A DNA stretch of 64,000 bases from Ypsolopha sequella (taxonomy: Eukaryota; Arthropoda; Insecta; Lepidoptera; Ypsolophidae), in assembly GCA_934047225.1 (NCBI GenBank), contig OW203990.1:26081045-26145044 (forward strand), in the 5' to 3' direction. This document shows positions 1 to 10,562 of the stretch, piece after piece (the first letter of the stretch is position 1; every line of letters begins with the position of its first letter). Position numbers and translations under genes: made by a program. The notes under the pieces are model-generated. The model made no database searches. It was not told where the DNA came from and saw only the letters and a program-made list of their open reading frames with translations.

Positions 1-355
1 TACATATTTTTGTTGTTTTTTTAAATTTTTCGAAACCAAAGCCAGTAAATAAAGTAAAAGTATATTATTATTACAATTAACTTTTGAATATCTGCAATTT
101 GATACCCATATTGTATTTTTAGGATAATATTTTTTTATTTTTCTCACTTTTGTTTTGGAAATATTTGAAACAGTTTAAAATTTTTCATATTTTTTTACAC
201 TGTTATATGGGGACAAATTAATGCTATTTTTGTGCCAAATTTCATGTTTTTATCTTTAACAGTGCTAAAGATGTGAGGCTGTGACATACGGACGGACGGA
301 CAACGGAGTCTCACCATAAAGGTTCCTTTTGTAACTTTTAGGTAGTACCAAAAAA
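1..355 (+). repeat. Dispersed repeat copy, right end (ACGGACGGACGGACAACGG type)
   Basis: This stretch matches, with many small differences, 42680-43345 on the same strand and the reverse complement of 30140-30700. Shared landmarks are ATACCCATATTGT, the phrase GCCAAATTTCATG and the run of CGGACGGA steps near 285-300. The outer end normally carries TACGGAACCCTAAAAA, which is degraded here to TTTTAGGTAGTACC. It is a non-coding interspersed repeat. Confidence 0.7.
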
Positions 356-383
356 TGGAAAATTTGGATCCTCATCATACATA

Positions 384-432
384 CATACATACAGAAAGTC
401 ACGCCTGTCTCCCAGAGGGGTAGGTAGAGACC
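384..432 (+). repeat. Short LINE-like 3' end with (CATA)n run
   Basis: CATACATACATACATACAGA is followed by AAGTCACGCCTGTCTCCCAGAGGGGTAGG. I recognise this phrase as a frequent 3' terminus of Lepidopteran non-LTR elements. Only the tail is present. From 433 to 1009 I see no gene or clear element. Confidence 0.4.
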
Positions 433-1009
433 AATCATATTGTTAGATACTTATTGGTATTCTTCTCAAGTTCATTCATATGCAGTCACAAATTTTAGAT
501 TTTTTTGATATTGAATTTGCCTTAGAATATGTTTCAATGTAGAAGTGGTCCTTGTGGTTCTTGCAAAGAACAATGACCAAAATGGGCCACTTTCCTTAGA
601 AACACAACTTCCGGGTTTTATAAGTTTTCCTTAACAATTGAAGGTGTTGTGTTGTTGTTAGAAGAGAAAAAAAAACCAGTCAAGTGCCCCCTGATAGTAC
701 CCCAGAGAGTTCTGTACATACCGTTTATAACACAAACTTATTCCACTTACAGTTATATTCGGCCAACTTAGCTTGACACTTACGATCCGTTTAAGGTTAA
801 GGTGATGGATCGCGTTTCCAAACGAAGGCGGATCCAGCCTGCTAGCCAGGGGGGGTCACAGGCTCCAAATTAGCTCAAATAATAATACAATTAGTATAGG
901 AGTCATGACCTCCCCCCCTGGATCCGCCGTTGTTTCCAAATACAAAATTTATGATTATTATTCTTATTTTTGAATAAAAATTATTAAAGCATGAACAACG
1001 CTAGATTTT

Positions 1010-1880
1010 CAAACGAATTGAAGAAATTCGGAGACTCCTTGTATTGAAAAATATATATTTCATTTATTGATCTTTTATCTAGGGATTCTACTTATAAATA
1101 ATCCATCTATCCATCCATCCATCAGCCTAGTTCGTCCACTGCTGGACATAAGCCTTTCCAGGACTTTGCCACTTCCGGCGGTCATCCTGAAAGAATTGCC
1201 CATACTAATTGCATATACACGCTGGGCAGGCGGGTTGGTGAGCGCGGTGCCGGAACCCTCGCACCAGTGACGCCGCTGCCCGTCACCAGTCTGTTCCATA
1301 TAAGACCCGGTTATTAGGGATGGATATACCGCCATCCATCGGTCCCAGGCATGGTGGGCCTCCTGGTTTTTTGCATGTGAGCTGTCCTCTTACTCTCCCC
1401 CGAATTACTTCGAGGGGGTCTCCAAGTAAGATGGTAGTACCTCCACAGTCGAGCCCGGCATCAACTCTGCCACCCTTGAATGAATTTATGAATTTATACT
1501 TTTGCAAACAATGAATTTATACTTTTGCAAAAAAAAATATTTAACCACCCTCTTTTTTTTGGTTTTCAAACATTCGTTCCAAGAACGCGGTTAGAGATCA
1601 ACTTGATTTTTTTTGTCATAAAATAGGTAATAGAAATATAAAAGGATTCAACTTGAGTCCAATATTTTTTCCCTACAAAATATTTCAATGTTAGCTAAAA
1701 ACACACCAATTTGTTGTTTCGCTGCGTGATCATTAGTATTGCGCGGCCAAGAAAAAGAGGACAATGAGCCATCATATAATCGCCTCTATTAAAAACAAAC
1801 AAGGTCTTTGCCATTGGACTCATTGTGCTGGACGGGTACTAGAAAAAGTTGCTAGAGTCTGTGATTTATGGCATTAGGCG
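1010..1880. repeat. Interspersed repeat, interrupted; partner copy at 45730-46175
   Basis: 1560-1880 and 1010-1085 are the reverse complement of 45730-46175. Shared phrases are CACACCAATTTGTTGTTTCG, CTAGGGAT..TACNTATAAA and the GACGGGT / ACCCGTC block. The copy here is split by the RTE-like 3' end at 1098-1478. Next to that insertion, GAATTTATACTTTTGCAAA is present twice in tandem (about 1490-1532), which looks like a target-site or filler duplication. Confidence 0.6.
1098..1478 (-). mobile_element. RTE-type retroelement 3' end with (GATG)n tail
   Basis: On the minus strand this reads from GCCGGGCTCGACTGT through CTGGGACCGATGGATGG and CATAAGGCTTATGTCCAGCAGTGGACGA-like sequence to a GATGGATGGATGG tail (plus-strand CCATCCATCCATC at about 1108). 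Two further copies lie at 10195-10562 and 46568-46880 in the opposite orientation. The phrase ATGTCCAGCAGTGGACG plus a GATG tail is typical of insect RTE 3' ends. It could equally be a SINE that borrowed that tail. Confidence 0.65.
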
Positions 1881-2130
1881 AGTATAGTTTAATGTCATTG
1901 GGCTTTTCTAGCAAATGTGTTTTATTGAATGCTTTACGTTTTAAATAATGTTGTAGAATATAGTTGCTTTGTAGTTGTTGTCCAGGATCATTTACAAAGT
2001 AAAATAATCAAAACTAGAACAATATAACAAAAACTACATTCTCTACACCAGTAATTTTGTTTCTTCGAGTTTTTCTTATCCAAGAAATAAATTATTGGTC
2101 GCTTCAATAGCATTCTTTTCTATTATACAA

Positions 2131-2617
2131 TATACTAGCGACCCACCCCGGCTTCGCACGGATGCAATGCTATTACTTAATATACTACATAATATATGCA
2201 CAATGTATTTAAGGTACTGAATTGGATAAGGATTAATGCTGTATTGCTTAAAATCGCAATAAAAAGTTAAGGATAAAAAATGGTTATTGTGGGTTATCCC
2301 TATGAGATAGACATATACTATTGCAAATTTTTTTGTAGACCTTTTTAAGGTGTACAATACTGTAGTACATTATTTTGATCTATCTTGTAGGGTTCAGCCA
2401 GCGTTTGCAATGTAAGCGCAAAAAAATGTGTTTATTTACGACATCAGTGTTTATCTGATATATGTTATGCATGTATTATACATACAAACTTTCCTCTTGA
2501 ATCACTCTATCTATTAAAAAAACACATCAAAATCCGTTGCGTAGTTTTAAAGATCTAAGCATACATAGGGACAGACAGACAACGGGAAGCGACTTTTTTT
2601 TTATACTATGTAGTGAT
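2131..2617 (+). repeat. CTAGCGACCC...ACTATGTAGTGA repeat, long copy
   Basis: It starts ACTAGCGACCCACCCCGGCTTCGCACGG and ends GGGACAGACAGACAACGGGAAGCGACTTT followed by TATACTATGTAGTGA. A shorter copy with the same two ends lies at 23039-23217. The terminal blocks are conserved while the middle differs, as expected for a non-autonomous interspersed element. It is non-coding. Confidence 0.65.
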
Positions 2618-2737
2618 TTCTTTTTTATTCTTTCGAGCACAATTTTTTTATTTTCTTCGCGTTTTTCACAAATTTATTCTCACTACGTCCTAATTGAATT
2701 ACACTTAAAAGATGAAAGATAAGATTTTTCTTAATAA

Positions 2738-2975
2738 TTTTAGGGTTGCGTACCCAAAGGGTAACATGAACTATTACTTTGACACTTGGTTGTCCGTCCG
2801 TCCGTCCATTTGTAATGTCATAGTCTCATAACTTAGAGACCTGAAATTTGGTACAAAAATTGCATTGATAATACATACTTGCTCATACATCAAAATGTAG
2901 TTAGTAAAATTTCTAAAAATTAATACTGCGTAAAACTTTGTATACATTACTGACGAAACAAACATTTTAAACAGA
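2738..2975 (-). repeat. GGGTTCCGTA-family repeat, partial
   Basis: It begins TTTTAGGGTTGCGTACCCAAAGGGTAAC and contains TTGTCCGTCCGTCCGTCC, both hallmarks of the repeat family seen at 9286, 15898, 26750, 29325, 30140, 42558 and 43505. The inner part is degraded. Confidence 0.6.
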
Positions 2976-4268
2976 GACCTGATTATAAAAATATAGCATA
3001 AAACTTGAGAAATATTCGTAAAAACAAAAAAAAACTGTCTCCAAAACTCATGGACTGAAAGTTATGAAAAAAAAAACAAGCTAATAGACAATTTTAAAGA
3101 TTACAGGAAAGATATATTTTTTTAATATTTCGGAAAAAAAAAGAAGCAGTGTGTTGGGTCAGAGATGCTTTGTATTAATTACGTCTCTTCACTCAATCAT
3201 AAAAGTAAAAATCGATGGCGGCCATGGATATCATAATAAAATGTCAGGAATGACAGCGTTCGCTTACAAGGTCATTCCAAAATTTTTATTCTTCCGTACA
3301 AATAAGCATTCAGGCGCAATAGCTCCATCGCATAACGACAAAGATAAACATCTCTGATAAAGTGCATGTCAGAGCAGTGCGGTGAATCAGAAAAGATTGG
3401 ATATTGCTGTTTGTAATTAATAAAATTTAAAATAAATTCACACAAGAGTGTTTTAAAAAAAAAACGCTCTCTTATATTTTAGATAATAGGTTTATTTGTT
3501 TAAAACAATAATTAATTTATTATTTTTATTTCATCAATTTAAACGCGTTACTGTTTTGACCTGAAAAAACTGCCTTCATCTTTTTAGATGCAGCGAACTT
3601 TTCGCCATTGAGTTTTAGGCTCTTTTTTTTTTTTAGAACCCTACATATCTACTGTAATTTGGGAATAACATTTTTTTTTAACTCTTTTTTCATACAATAT
3701 AAGCGATTAAAAAACGTAATAATTCAAAACGTTAAAAAATGTTAGTCTAGGTACAAGTGTTAAATAATGTCTTTTATTTGTTTTAAATAAATTCGCATTT
3801 GTATTTTGTTTGTTAGTTTAGTTTGTAACATATTTATTTTTAGGCGTTTAGTTTGTTTAAGTTTAAGTATTTTATAGTTTTATCTAGTTTTAATACAATT
3901 AAGTAATTTATGAATTCATTTCCAAACTCGATTAAGTACGTAAATATTTTTATTGGTAATGTTGTGCAGGTTCATGAACGAATGTTCTTCTTTTTATTTT
4001 TCGTGAAATTATTAGTTGAAAATATTATAAATAAAGACGTTATTTTTCAGTGTTAAAAAATTCAGTTCCCATGACGTGAGCACGAGGTGTTGGTTTCGTT
4101 ATAAGTTGTAGAATAAGAATATTAATGGTGATATTGTTTAGAGACCTGTTTGGTTTTTGTGACGTCATAATTTTGTGTCTTTTTTTTTAAACCTACCACA
4201 TTACATTTCATGCGTTCGTTTTCTATTAAAAATATATTTTCTAATGTCTTTGTCTATGGTTAAAAAAC
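2976..4268. other. AT-rich stretch with no recognised gene or element
   Basis: No supported coding exon, tRNA or clear repeat boundary is visible. The small open frame near 3151-3357 shows no family motif and is treated as chance. Confidence 0.5.
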
Positions 4269-4269
4269 A

Positions 4270-4423
4270 GCTGTGTTACTACAAAAGGGTGTTTAAGCGA
4301 TGTTTAACTTTTGACAGTGTTTTAATCTGTTGCTGTCACTTTTTTGCAATATGAAAGAAAAGGTCACAACAACAGATTTAAACACTGTCTAAAGTTAAAC
4401 ACCGTTTTGTAGTAACACCGCAG
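4270..4423. repeat. Palindromic MITE (foldback)
   Basis: The left arm contains GTTACTACAAAA, GGTGTTTAA, GACAGTGTTT and AATCTGTTG. The right arm ending at 4423 is its reverse complement (CAACAGATT..AAACACTGTC..TTTTGTAGTAAC). The arms are about 65 bp, with small indels. Confidence 0.75.
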
Positions 4424-4446
4424 ATCTTGAAAATGCATTCGTCTGT

Positions 4447-4578
4447 CGTCGCTGCGCCTGCAAAATTCGCTATGTGATTTTAAATTGTATGCAATTTGAA
4501 TTCGTATCTTAATGAAAATAGTTATAAAAATTACATAAATTTTAAAATCACATAGCGGATTTTGCAGGCGCAGCGACG
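4447..4578. repeat. Palindrome, 37-bp near-perfect arms
   Basis: CGTCGCTGCGCCTGCAAAAT continues to TTTTAAA at 4447-4483 and returns inverted at 4542-4578 (TTTTAAAATC..GCAGGCGCAGCGACG). The loop of about 58 bp is AT-rich. It is the second of three adjacent palindromes. Confidence 0.75.
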
Positions 4579-4604
4579 CTGAATTTTATGTAAAAATTAT
4601 ATTT

Positions 4605-4679
4605 TCTAATATATATAATCGGGTCTACCGCGATCAATTTTTACCTTTTTACGAAAAGGACCCGATTATATATATTAGA
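4605..4679. repeat. Palindrome, 21-bp perfect arms
   Basis: TCTAATATATATAATCGGGTC at 4605-4625 is exactly inverted at 4659-4679. The intervening sequence is TACCGCGATC..ACGAAAAG. It could be a tiny MITE; no gene is nearby to suggest a transcriptional role. Confidence 0.7.
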
Positions 4680-4903
4680 ATGTGTACAAAATGAGTTTAA
4701 AAATTATATTACTGTGAACATCTTAGATTCCTAGATCCAATTATTTAGAAGTGATTCTCTTGCGCTCTATACGGATGGACAGATTTCGAATAATTATGTT
4801 ACTACGGAACAAAACTAACTCAAGCGATAGTAATTTGATTCCTGTGAACTTAGTGGTATGAAACTAGACGGAAACTTGATTGAATGCAGAACTAGTGCGA
4901 ATA

Positions 4904-6478
4904 TTAGGTCCTTACATATGAAATCGGCGTTTTGGCAAACTGGCCACTTTGATCTCAATTATCTGGCGTTTGGCTAAGAATTCCAAATTCAAATTTCATT
5001 TGTTTCATTCATGTTTCATTTGTTTTCACGCCATTTGATTTTTCTTTGACATCGGTCTTTTCACAATATAGAAAACTTAAAATATCGTGTTATTTACGAA
5101 TGCGAGTTCTACCGCGGCACCAACGCTGCAGAAAAAGCTCGAAGGATTAACACGGTACGTTTTTGGTTTCAACGTTTTCATTCTGGAAATTTTGACCTAC
5201 AGAACAAACACTGTGGACGACTGGAGACCCCAGTCGACAACGAAGAATTAAAGGTGATCGTGGAAGCAGATTCATCGCAAACCACGTCAGAGTTAGCGGC
5301 AGGCTTCGGTGTGATTGACAAAACAATTTTATTTCACTTGAAAGAAATTGGAAAAGTGGAATTGAGTGAAGCACACCAACAAACACGCATTGAGTGCTGC
5401 GTTACATTACTCAACCGTCACAATAACGAGAGAATTTTGAATCGTGTTGTTACTTGTGTGAAAAATGGATCCTTCACGACAATCGGAAATGCTCATCACA
5501 GTGATTGAACCCAGGAGTTCCGGCTAAATGCTGGCCCAAGCGTAAGTTGACTGAGAAAAAGGTACTGATGAGTGTTTGGCGGACTAGTGCTGGTGTCATA
5601 CACTACAGTTTTTTAAGATCTGGCCAGAAGATTACGGCAGATCTGTATTGTCAACAATTGCAAACCATGATGGAAAAACTCGCTATTCAACAACCGAGAC
5701 TGGTCAACTGCTCTACCCCACTGCTGCTTCAGGACAACGTTAGACCTCACACTGCACGATAGACGGTTGCTAAATTAGAGCGATTGGAATGTCTCCGACA
5801 CCCACTATAATCCCCAGACCTTGCTCAAACAGATAACCACATTTTTCGCATTTTGGACATTTTCTTGCAAGGAAAAAAATTCAGTTCCGATGGGGCAGCC
5901 TAAACCGCTTTCAAAGATTTTATTGATTCTCGCTCCCACCATTTTTTCAGCAATGGAATCAATGAACTACCGATAAAATGGTGAAAGTGCATAGATAATA
6001 ATGGTACATGCTTCGATTGATTAAACATATAATTTCATTTTTTTTTGTTTTACTTTTTCCATATAAAACACCAATTAATGTAATATTAAATTACTTAAAT
6101 AGGCAATTCTTTCTTTTGAATTTGTTTAGTTCCTAAGATTTCCAAATTTTTTATCCTTATGAGCTATGAATGTTTTAAAATATAAGTGAATGTCGGAAGA
6201 CGCTGGTATCTATTGTACAGTGCTACACACTAGCATAGATGCCAACGGCTATCCTTATTAGTTAAGACTCACCTTTATATTAAAAATTAGACTAAACCTA
6301 TAAATATAAATACAGTAAATTACAAGCTATATACCTACATGCATAATCTTAAAATCATTAAAATAAATAAAAAATGCTGGCCAGTATTTATGTTTTTAAG
6401 TGTATATAAGGATAATTTGTTATATGCTTTATGTAATAAAGAAATTTTTACTTTTTAATTTCATATGCGAGGACCTAA
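4904..6478 (+). mobile_element. Mariner element with both TIRs and TA target duplication
   Basis: The left end TTAGGTCCTTACATATGAAAT matches the reverse complement of the right end (TTAGGTCCTCGCATATGAAAT) at 19 of 21 positions. TA dinucleotides flank both sides (4902-4903 and 6479-6480). The element is 1,575 bp, a little longer than a standard 1.3 kb mariner. The extra length lies between the transposase stop and the right TIR. The TIR and the protein relic both resemble the cecropia subfamily of mariners as I know it. Confidence 0.85.
5068..6020 (+). pseudogene. Mariner transposase pseudogene (cecropia-like)
   Basis: Conceptual reading in shifting frames gives the helix-turn-helix N-terminal part (FWFQRFHSGNFDLQN at about 5160-5205, then TTSELAAGFGV at about 5284). 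This is followed by LLNRHNNERILNRVVTC, then GVIHYSF and LLLQDNVRPHTAR, then SPDLAQTDNHIF, ending CFD-stop at 6020. DNVRPH and TDNHIF supply the second and third acidic residues of the DD34D triad. The first is lost: the normal Cys-Asp-Glu-Lys-Trp site now reads Cys-Val-Lys-Asn-Gly. There are several frameshifts and stops, for example just after HTAR at 5761-5763. It cannot encode an active enzyme. Confidence 0.85.
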
Positions 6479-6479
6479 T

Positions 6480-6905
6480 ATTATTATTTTCTCGCAGTTA
6501 TCGTGAAAAGCATGGAAATTTGTTTTCAGAAAGAGTAAAAATAATAATGTTAGAGAAACTTTTGAAGTTGATGGTTTATTTGTTTTACAATGTCACAAAT
6601 GAAGATTCAGGCATAAAAGCTTTAAAACTTTTTTTTATTTACACCCCGTTTTGTGTATTTAATAAAAACTATAATGTGTATTATGATCGTTTTAAATTTC
6701 TTTCAAAATCTGATAATTTGCATTATCAATTGTAGCAAACACAAGAAAAATTTATTTAAATAAGTGAAGTGCTTTATAGCCAAATATGCATGTTCGGGTA
6801 ATACTTTTGAACTTTTAAGTACACAAATTTCCAACTCGAAAAAGTTTCCAGCTCAATTGGCAAACGAAAACCTAAAATATTGAAACTAATACAAAATATG
6901 TACTT
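6480..6905. other. No recognised feature
   Basis: AT-rich sequence between the mariner and the promoter region. The 111-codon open frame 6400-6735 starts inside the mariner right arm, has strongly AT-driven composition and no recognisable domain. Confidence 0.4.
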
Positions 6906-6910
6906 ACGTT

Positions 6911-7075
6911 TAGTCCCTCGTTTCCGAAATCACTACCTTCACGACTCACTACCGACGTGAGGGTCTGAATGCACGGGCTCTTCTGCGTTGCTCAGCAGGT
7001 TGGTGGTTGACAGAGTGACTGCGCCCAGTGTACGCCCGCCCTTATAAAGTACACTCATAGACCCACCAATCAGAA
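6911..7075 (-). promoter_or_regulatory. Core promoter plus non-coding first exon
   Basis: Read on the minus strand, this interval contains a CCAAT-type box (TGATTGGTGGGTC, about 7070-7058), a TATA box in CTTTATAAGGGCGGGCG (about 7045), an initiator-like CAGTCACTC about 30 bp further on, and a GC-rich leader without any ATG. It ends at GGGACTAAAC|GTAAGTA, a near-consensus splice donor at plus position about 6910. GC content is far above its surroundings. This is the order expected for the start of a minus-strand gene whose coding exons lie at lower coordinates or outside the window. I could not locate the acceptor exon. A 188-codon open frame overlaps it on the same strand but has no domain signal. 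Confidence 0.5.
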
Positions 7076-7659
7076 GACAGGACATAGAAATATGCGTGGG
7101 ATGGTATGACGCTGTCGTTTTCGAGGATTTCGCAGTAAATATTTGAATGAATTGTTGTGAATGGGGTCGATAGGAATTAAATTTGTAACATTTCGTGACT
7201 GTGCATATAAGAAAATATCGACAGGCTACGTTTTGTAGTTCATAACAATTGTTGTATAAAACATTGCCAATCATAGCCTTAGACAATAAGATATTAAAAA
7301 TGAATCGTCTTATACTGCTTAGGTACATTTCCTCCCATCCCACTAATATTATAAATCTGAAAATCGGTTTGCATGTTAGCTTATTAACTCTGAAAAGAAA
7401 GAACAGATTGTGATGAAACTTTTTACAGTGGGATGGATTGTGATTTGGGCCAACACATATTTTCGCCGTTGGTTTTGGATGCTTTATTGTTATAAGTAAG
7501 ATCAAATAAAAAAAGGAGAAAAATATATATTTTTTAAATCGTGCTTTTTTAAGCCAGCTCTACCTAAATTGACATACTTCATAGAATAATCTGGAAGTTA
7601 TACGCGGTGAAATTGAAATAGTTTTTGAAACGAAAACTGGTGATTGTTTTCGTCCATAA

Positions 7660-8090
7660 TGGTGTCGATTCGGCGCAACACAACTTAACTTATTTGACAG
7701 GACTAACCTTATTTTAAGCGTTCTGTCTTCTGCATCAAAACCGACCAGAAAGTCGATTATTTTGCCCTAGGGCTTTATTATTATAATTTTTTTATTTATT
7801 TACCAGAAGTTAGCTAACCTGCAACCTTTCCTGTGTACCATAAATGTTATACTTTTTTCCACTGTTTAACGGCTCTGGATACAGTCCTTTTGAGCCAATC
7901 ATAAATTAAAGTTCACAAGATTATATTTGTTTTATTTCCTCACACTATGCATTGAAAAACGTAGTATGATACACGGGCGTAAGAGCAATAAATTACTCGG
8001 TTACGTTTGAAACACTCGCTATGCTCGTACTTTAAATCGTCCTCGTAATTTATTGCCTTTTCGCCCTTGTAGCATAAACTACTATTATTT
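7660..8090 (+). repeat. Composite dispersed repeat (partner copy at 49190-49800)
   Basis: 7735-8085 is the reverse complement of most of 49190-49800. Shared phrases are TTTTGCCCTAGGGCTTTATT, CTTTCCTGTGTACCATAAATG, CAGTCCTTTTGAGCCAATCA, CACACTATGCATTGAAAAACG and ACGGGCGTAAGAGCAATAAA. The first part, 7660-7725 (TCGATTCGGCGCAACACAAC), is half of the palindrome seen at 13015-13160. Confidence 0.65.
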
Positions 8091-8500
8091 TATTTCATGA
8101 CTTTCATTTGATTATTTACTTTATCAAACTTAATTATGTTGAAATGGTTGATCGTTTGGACGAGTACTAAAGCCAGTTTCCGGCTTCCACAACTTAATCT
8201 TAACACCCTTTATAGATGACAACGAAGATTTCAAATAAAATAAGAACATTCCATGTTTATTTGTAGTGAGTAGTTTGATCAGATCGAATCGCAACAAATC
8301 AATTATTTCAAAGAAATATTGAACTTTACACAAATATTATTAATACATAAAATAATATTATTCGTAATAAAAAAATTGGAAAGGTTATTAATCGCCGGAA
8401 TCACAAACGTCACGTAGGGTTAAGAAATCCTTAATATCGTGCTGTATTTAAAAATCGTCTGTAAATGAACGAGACAACAGGATGTTTAAACAGTTCTTAA

Positions 8501-8831
8501 GAGCGGTATCGCAGCCGGATTGTGAAATACCCGCCTTTATCTAATTAATCAAAACACTTGACTTCAAAATTCACTCAATAGTTATTCAACAAAACCTTAT
8601 ACATATGTATTGTGTATGTTGCTATTGCAAAGTTTCCATTGGTTTCCGTAAATAAGAATTTAAAAATTTTTGAATCGAAAACGTTTTGAAATTTAAATTT
8701 ACAGAAACCAATGAAACTTTGCGAATGCAGTATACACGATACATAGGTAAAAAGGTTTTGTTGAATAATTATATCGAGTAAATTTCGAGTTTAAGAGGCG
8801 GTTGTTTCACAATCCGACTGCGATACCGCTC
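8501..8831. repeat. TTAA-flanked MITE, family 1 (piggyBac-type ends)
   Basis: TTAA at 8497-8500 and 8832-8835 flank termini that are inverted copies: GAGCGGTATCGCAGCCGGAT on the left, ATCCGACTGCGATACCGCTC on the right. Internally the element is also a foldback, with GTTTCCATTGGTTTC inverted against GAAACCAATGAAAC. A second copy lies at 62724-63073. TTAA duplication is a hallmark of piggyBac-like transposition; this assignment is inference. Confidence 0.75.
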
Positions 8832-8879
8832 TTAACGTGACGTTATTGTATTCGGCGGTAAAACTATTAGAATTTGTAC

Positions 8880-9130
8880 TAAAACTTTGCTTCTGGCTTC
8901 TGTCCGCTCTAAAAATATATAGCTCTATATTCCCGCCCGCCCCACAGCCGAGCACTCGTACTCGCTACTCAGATTTTCAAGCTTCAATAGAGTGAGAAAG
9001 AGACAACCAGCATTCACTCACGTTACCTTGAAAGCTGTCTCTGTCCCTCAACAAACTTCACACGCTAGTATCAAGTTATTACAGTCCGCAATCAGTTGAT
9101 TATGTGTTGTTTTTTGATCAGTTTATTACA
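8880..9130 (+). promoter_or_regulatory. Possible promoter-like GC island
   Basis: CTCTAAAAATATATAGCTCTATATTC is followed by CCCGCCCGCCCCACAGCCGAGC and a GC-richer stretch, which resembles a TATA box and leader. No start codon with a good downstream frame and no clear splice donor could be assigned, so this is weak. Confidence 0.2.
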
Positions 9131-9285
9131 CTATAAGAGCCACTCGAAAAACTTTTTTAATTACAATTGTACTTAGCCTTTTGCTTGCGGCTTTTCCTGC
9201 GGAATTTATATAGATGTCCCTAATTTAAATACCCTACCCCGTTTGTAACAAGACAAAATTTCTGAAACAGATGATCTCACATCGT

Positions 9286-9590
9286 TTTTAGGGTTTCATA
9301 CCCAAAAGGTAACCAACGGGACCCTATTAATAAGACTCCACTGTCCGTCTGTCTGTCTGTCCGTCTGTCACCAGGCTGTACCTCATGAACCGTGATAGTT
9401 AGACAGTTGAAACTTTCACAGATGATGTATTTCTATTGCTGGTATAACAGCAAATACTTAAAAAGAGAATAAAATAAATATTTAAGGGGGCTCCCGTACA
9501 ACAGACATGTGTTTTTTGCCATTTTTATAGATAGTGAGTGGTACGGAACCGTTCGTTCGCGAGTCCGACTCGCACTTGGCTGGTTTTGAA
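9286..9590 (-). repeat. GGGTTCCGTA-family repeat, full-length copy
   Basis: On the plus strand it opens TTTTTAGGGTTTCATACCC and closes with GGTACGGAACCGTTCG followed by GCGAGTCCGACTCGCACTTGGC. It carries GTCCGTCTGTCTGTCTGTCC and ATGAACCGTGATAGTTAGAC. The same body occurs in the other orientation at 15898-16212. Confidence 0.75.
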
Positions 9591-9850
9591 TTTATTTTTG
9601 TTTTCTTTCTTTAATTTTCTTTCTTTCTTTACTTCACTTCAAATACCCTTATAAATGCTTTTAAGTGAAACCGGTTGGTTGAAGTGAAAAAATTCATAAT
9701 TTTTGTGTACATGTTTAATTTTGGGTATGTATGTAAAACAAGTTCCACCAAACCTCAACTTCATAAAAAAAATCGTATCAATTCATCAAGTATAATATAA
9801 GAAGTTAATTTGTACACGTAATGGGGTATTTTATGCTAAAATGAGCAGGA

Positions 9851-10155
9851 AGTGGCGGCAACTCAAGCGAGGCGGTAGAACGTTGGCCTCTGAATCTAAA
9901 GACCCAGGTTCAAGCACCGGTCGGGCACGCACCAGTAAGTTTTTCAGAATTTATACGATTTACCACTTGCTGTACAGTGAAGAAAAACATCGTGAGAAAA
10001 CCTGCATGCCCTAAAAAGCGTGTATTTGTGCCCGAAGAACGGCGATAGTGCTCACCACTCATCTCATTAGGACGTAATAATCGTCGTTGAAACACGGGTG
10101 TACCGAGTGTAGACTGTGACTTGCATTTCACAATTCACACACAGGAACACTTCTG
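9851..10155 (+). mobile_element. tRNA-derived SINE
   Basis: A tRNA-like head (AGCGAGGCGGTAGAACGTTGG, with B-box GGTTCAAGC at 9907-9915) is followed by a body with AACATCGTGAGAAAACCTGCATG and GAACGGCGATAGTGCTCACC. A 3' portion of the same family recurs at 28045-28195 and, inverted, at 32030-32165. The head cannot fold as a complete tRNA. Confidence 0.65.
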
Positions 10156-10194
10156 ACATCCCCCCCGCGGATTTATATTATGACGATATATACA

Positions 10195-10562
10195 TTTGCA
10201 GGTAGTAGGGCTGATGCTGGGCTCGACTGTGCAGGTACCACCATCTTACTTGGAGACCCCCTCGAAATAATTCGGGGGAGAGTAAGAGGACAGCTCACAG
10301 GCAAAAAACCAGGAGGCTTATCATGCCTGGGACCGATGGATGGTGGTATATCCATCCCCAATAGCCGGGCCTTATATGGAACAGACTGGTGACGGGCAGC
10401 GGCGTCACTGGTGCGAGGGTTCCGGCACCGCGCTCACCAACCCGCCTGCCCAGCGTGTGTGAGTATGGGCAATTCTTCCAGGATGACCGCCAAGAGTGGC
10501 AAAGTCCTGGAAAGGCTTATGTCCAGCAGTGGACGAACTACGCTGATGGATGGATGGATGAT
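10195..10562 (+). mobile_element. RTE-type retroelement 3' end with (GATG)n tail
   Basis: Same family as 1098-1478. Near the end one frame reads FFQDDRQEWQ followed by YVQQWTNYADGWMDD, which resembles the C-terminus of RTE reverse transcriptases (..YVQQWT.YAD). The sequence ends GCTGATGGATGGATGGATGA. It is 5' truncated. From 10600 to 11300 I see nothing definable. Confidence 0.65.

Noticed and set aside
6939..7505. 188-codon open frame on the minus strand
   Set aside because: No domain or signal. Its end overlaps a promoter and non-coding exon with TATA and CCAAT boxes, which explains the local GC content and lack of stops.
9855..9935. tRNA gene
   Set aside because: B box is present, but acceptor stem and anticodon arm do not form and a SINE body follows directly.
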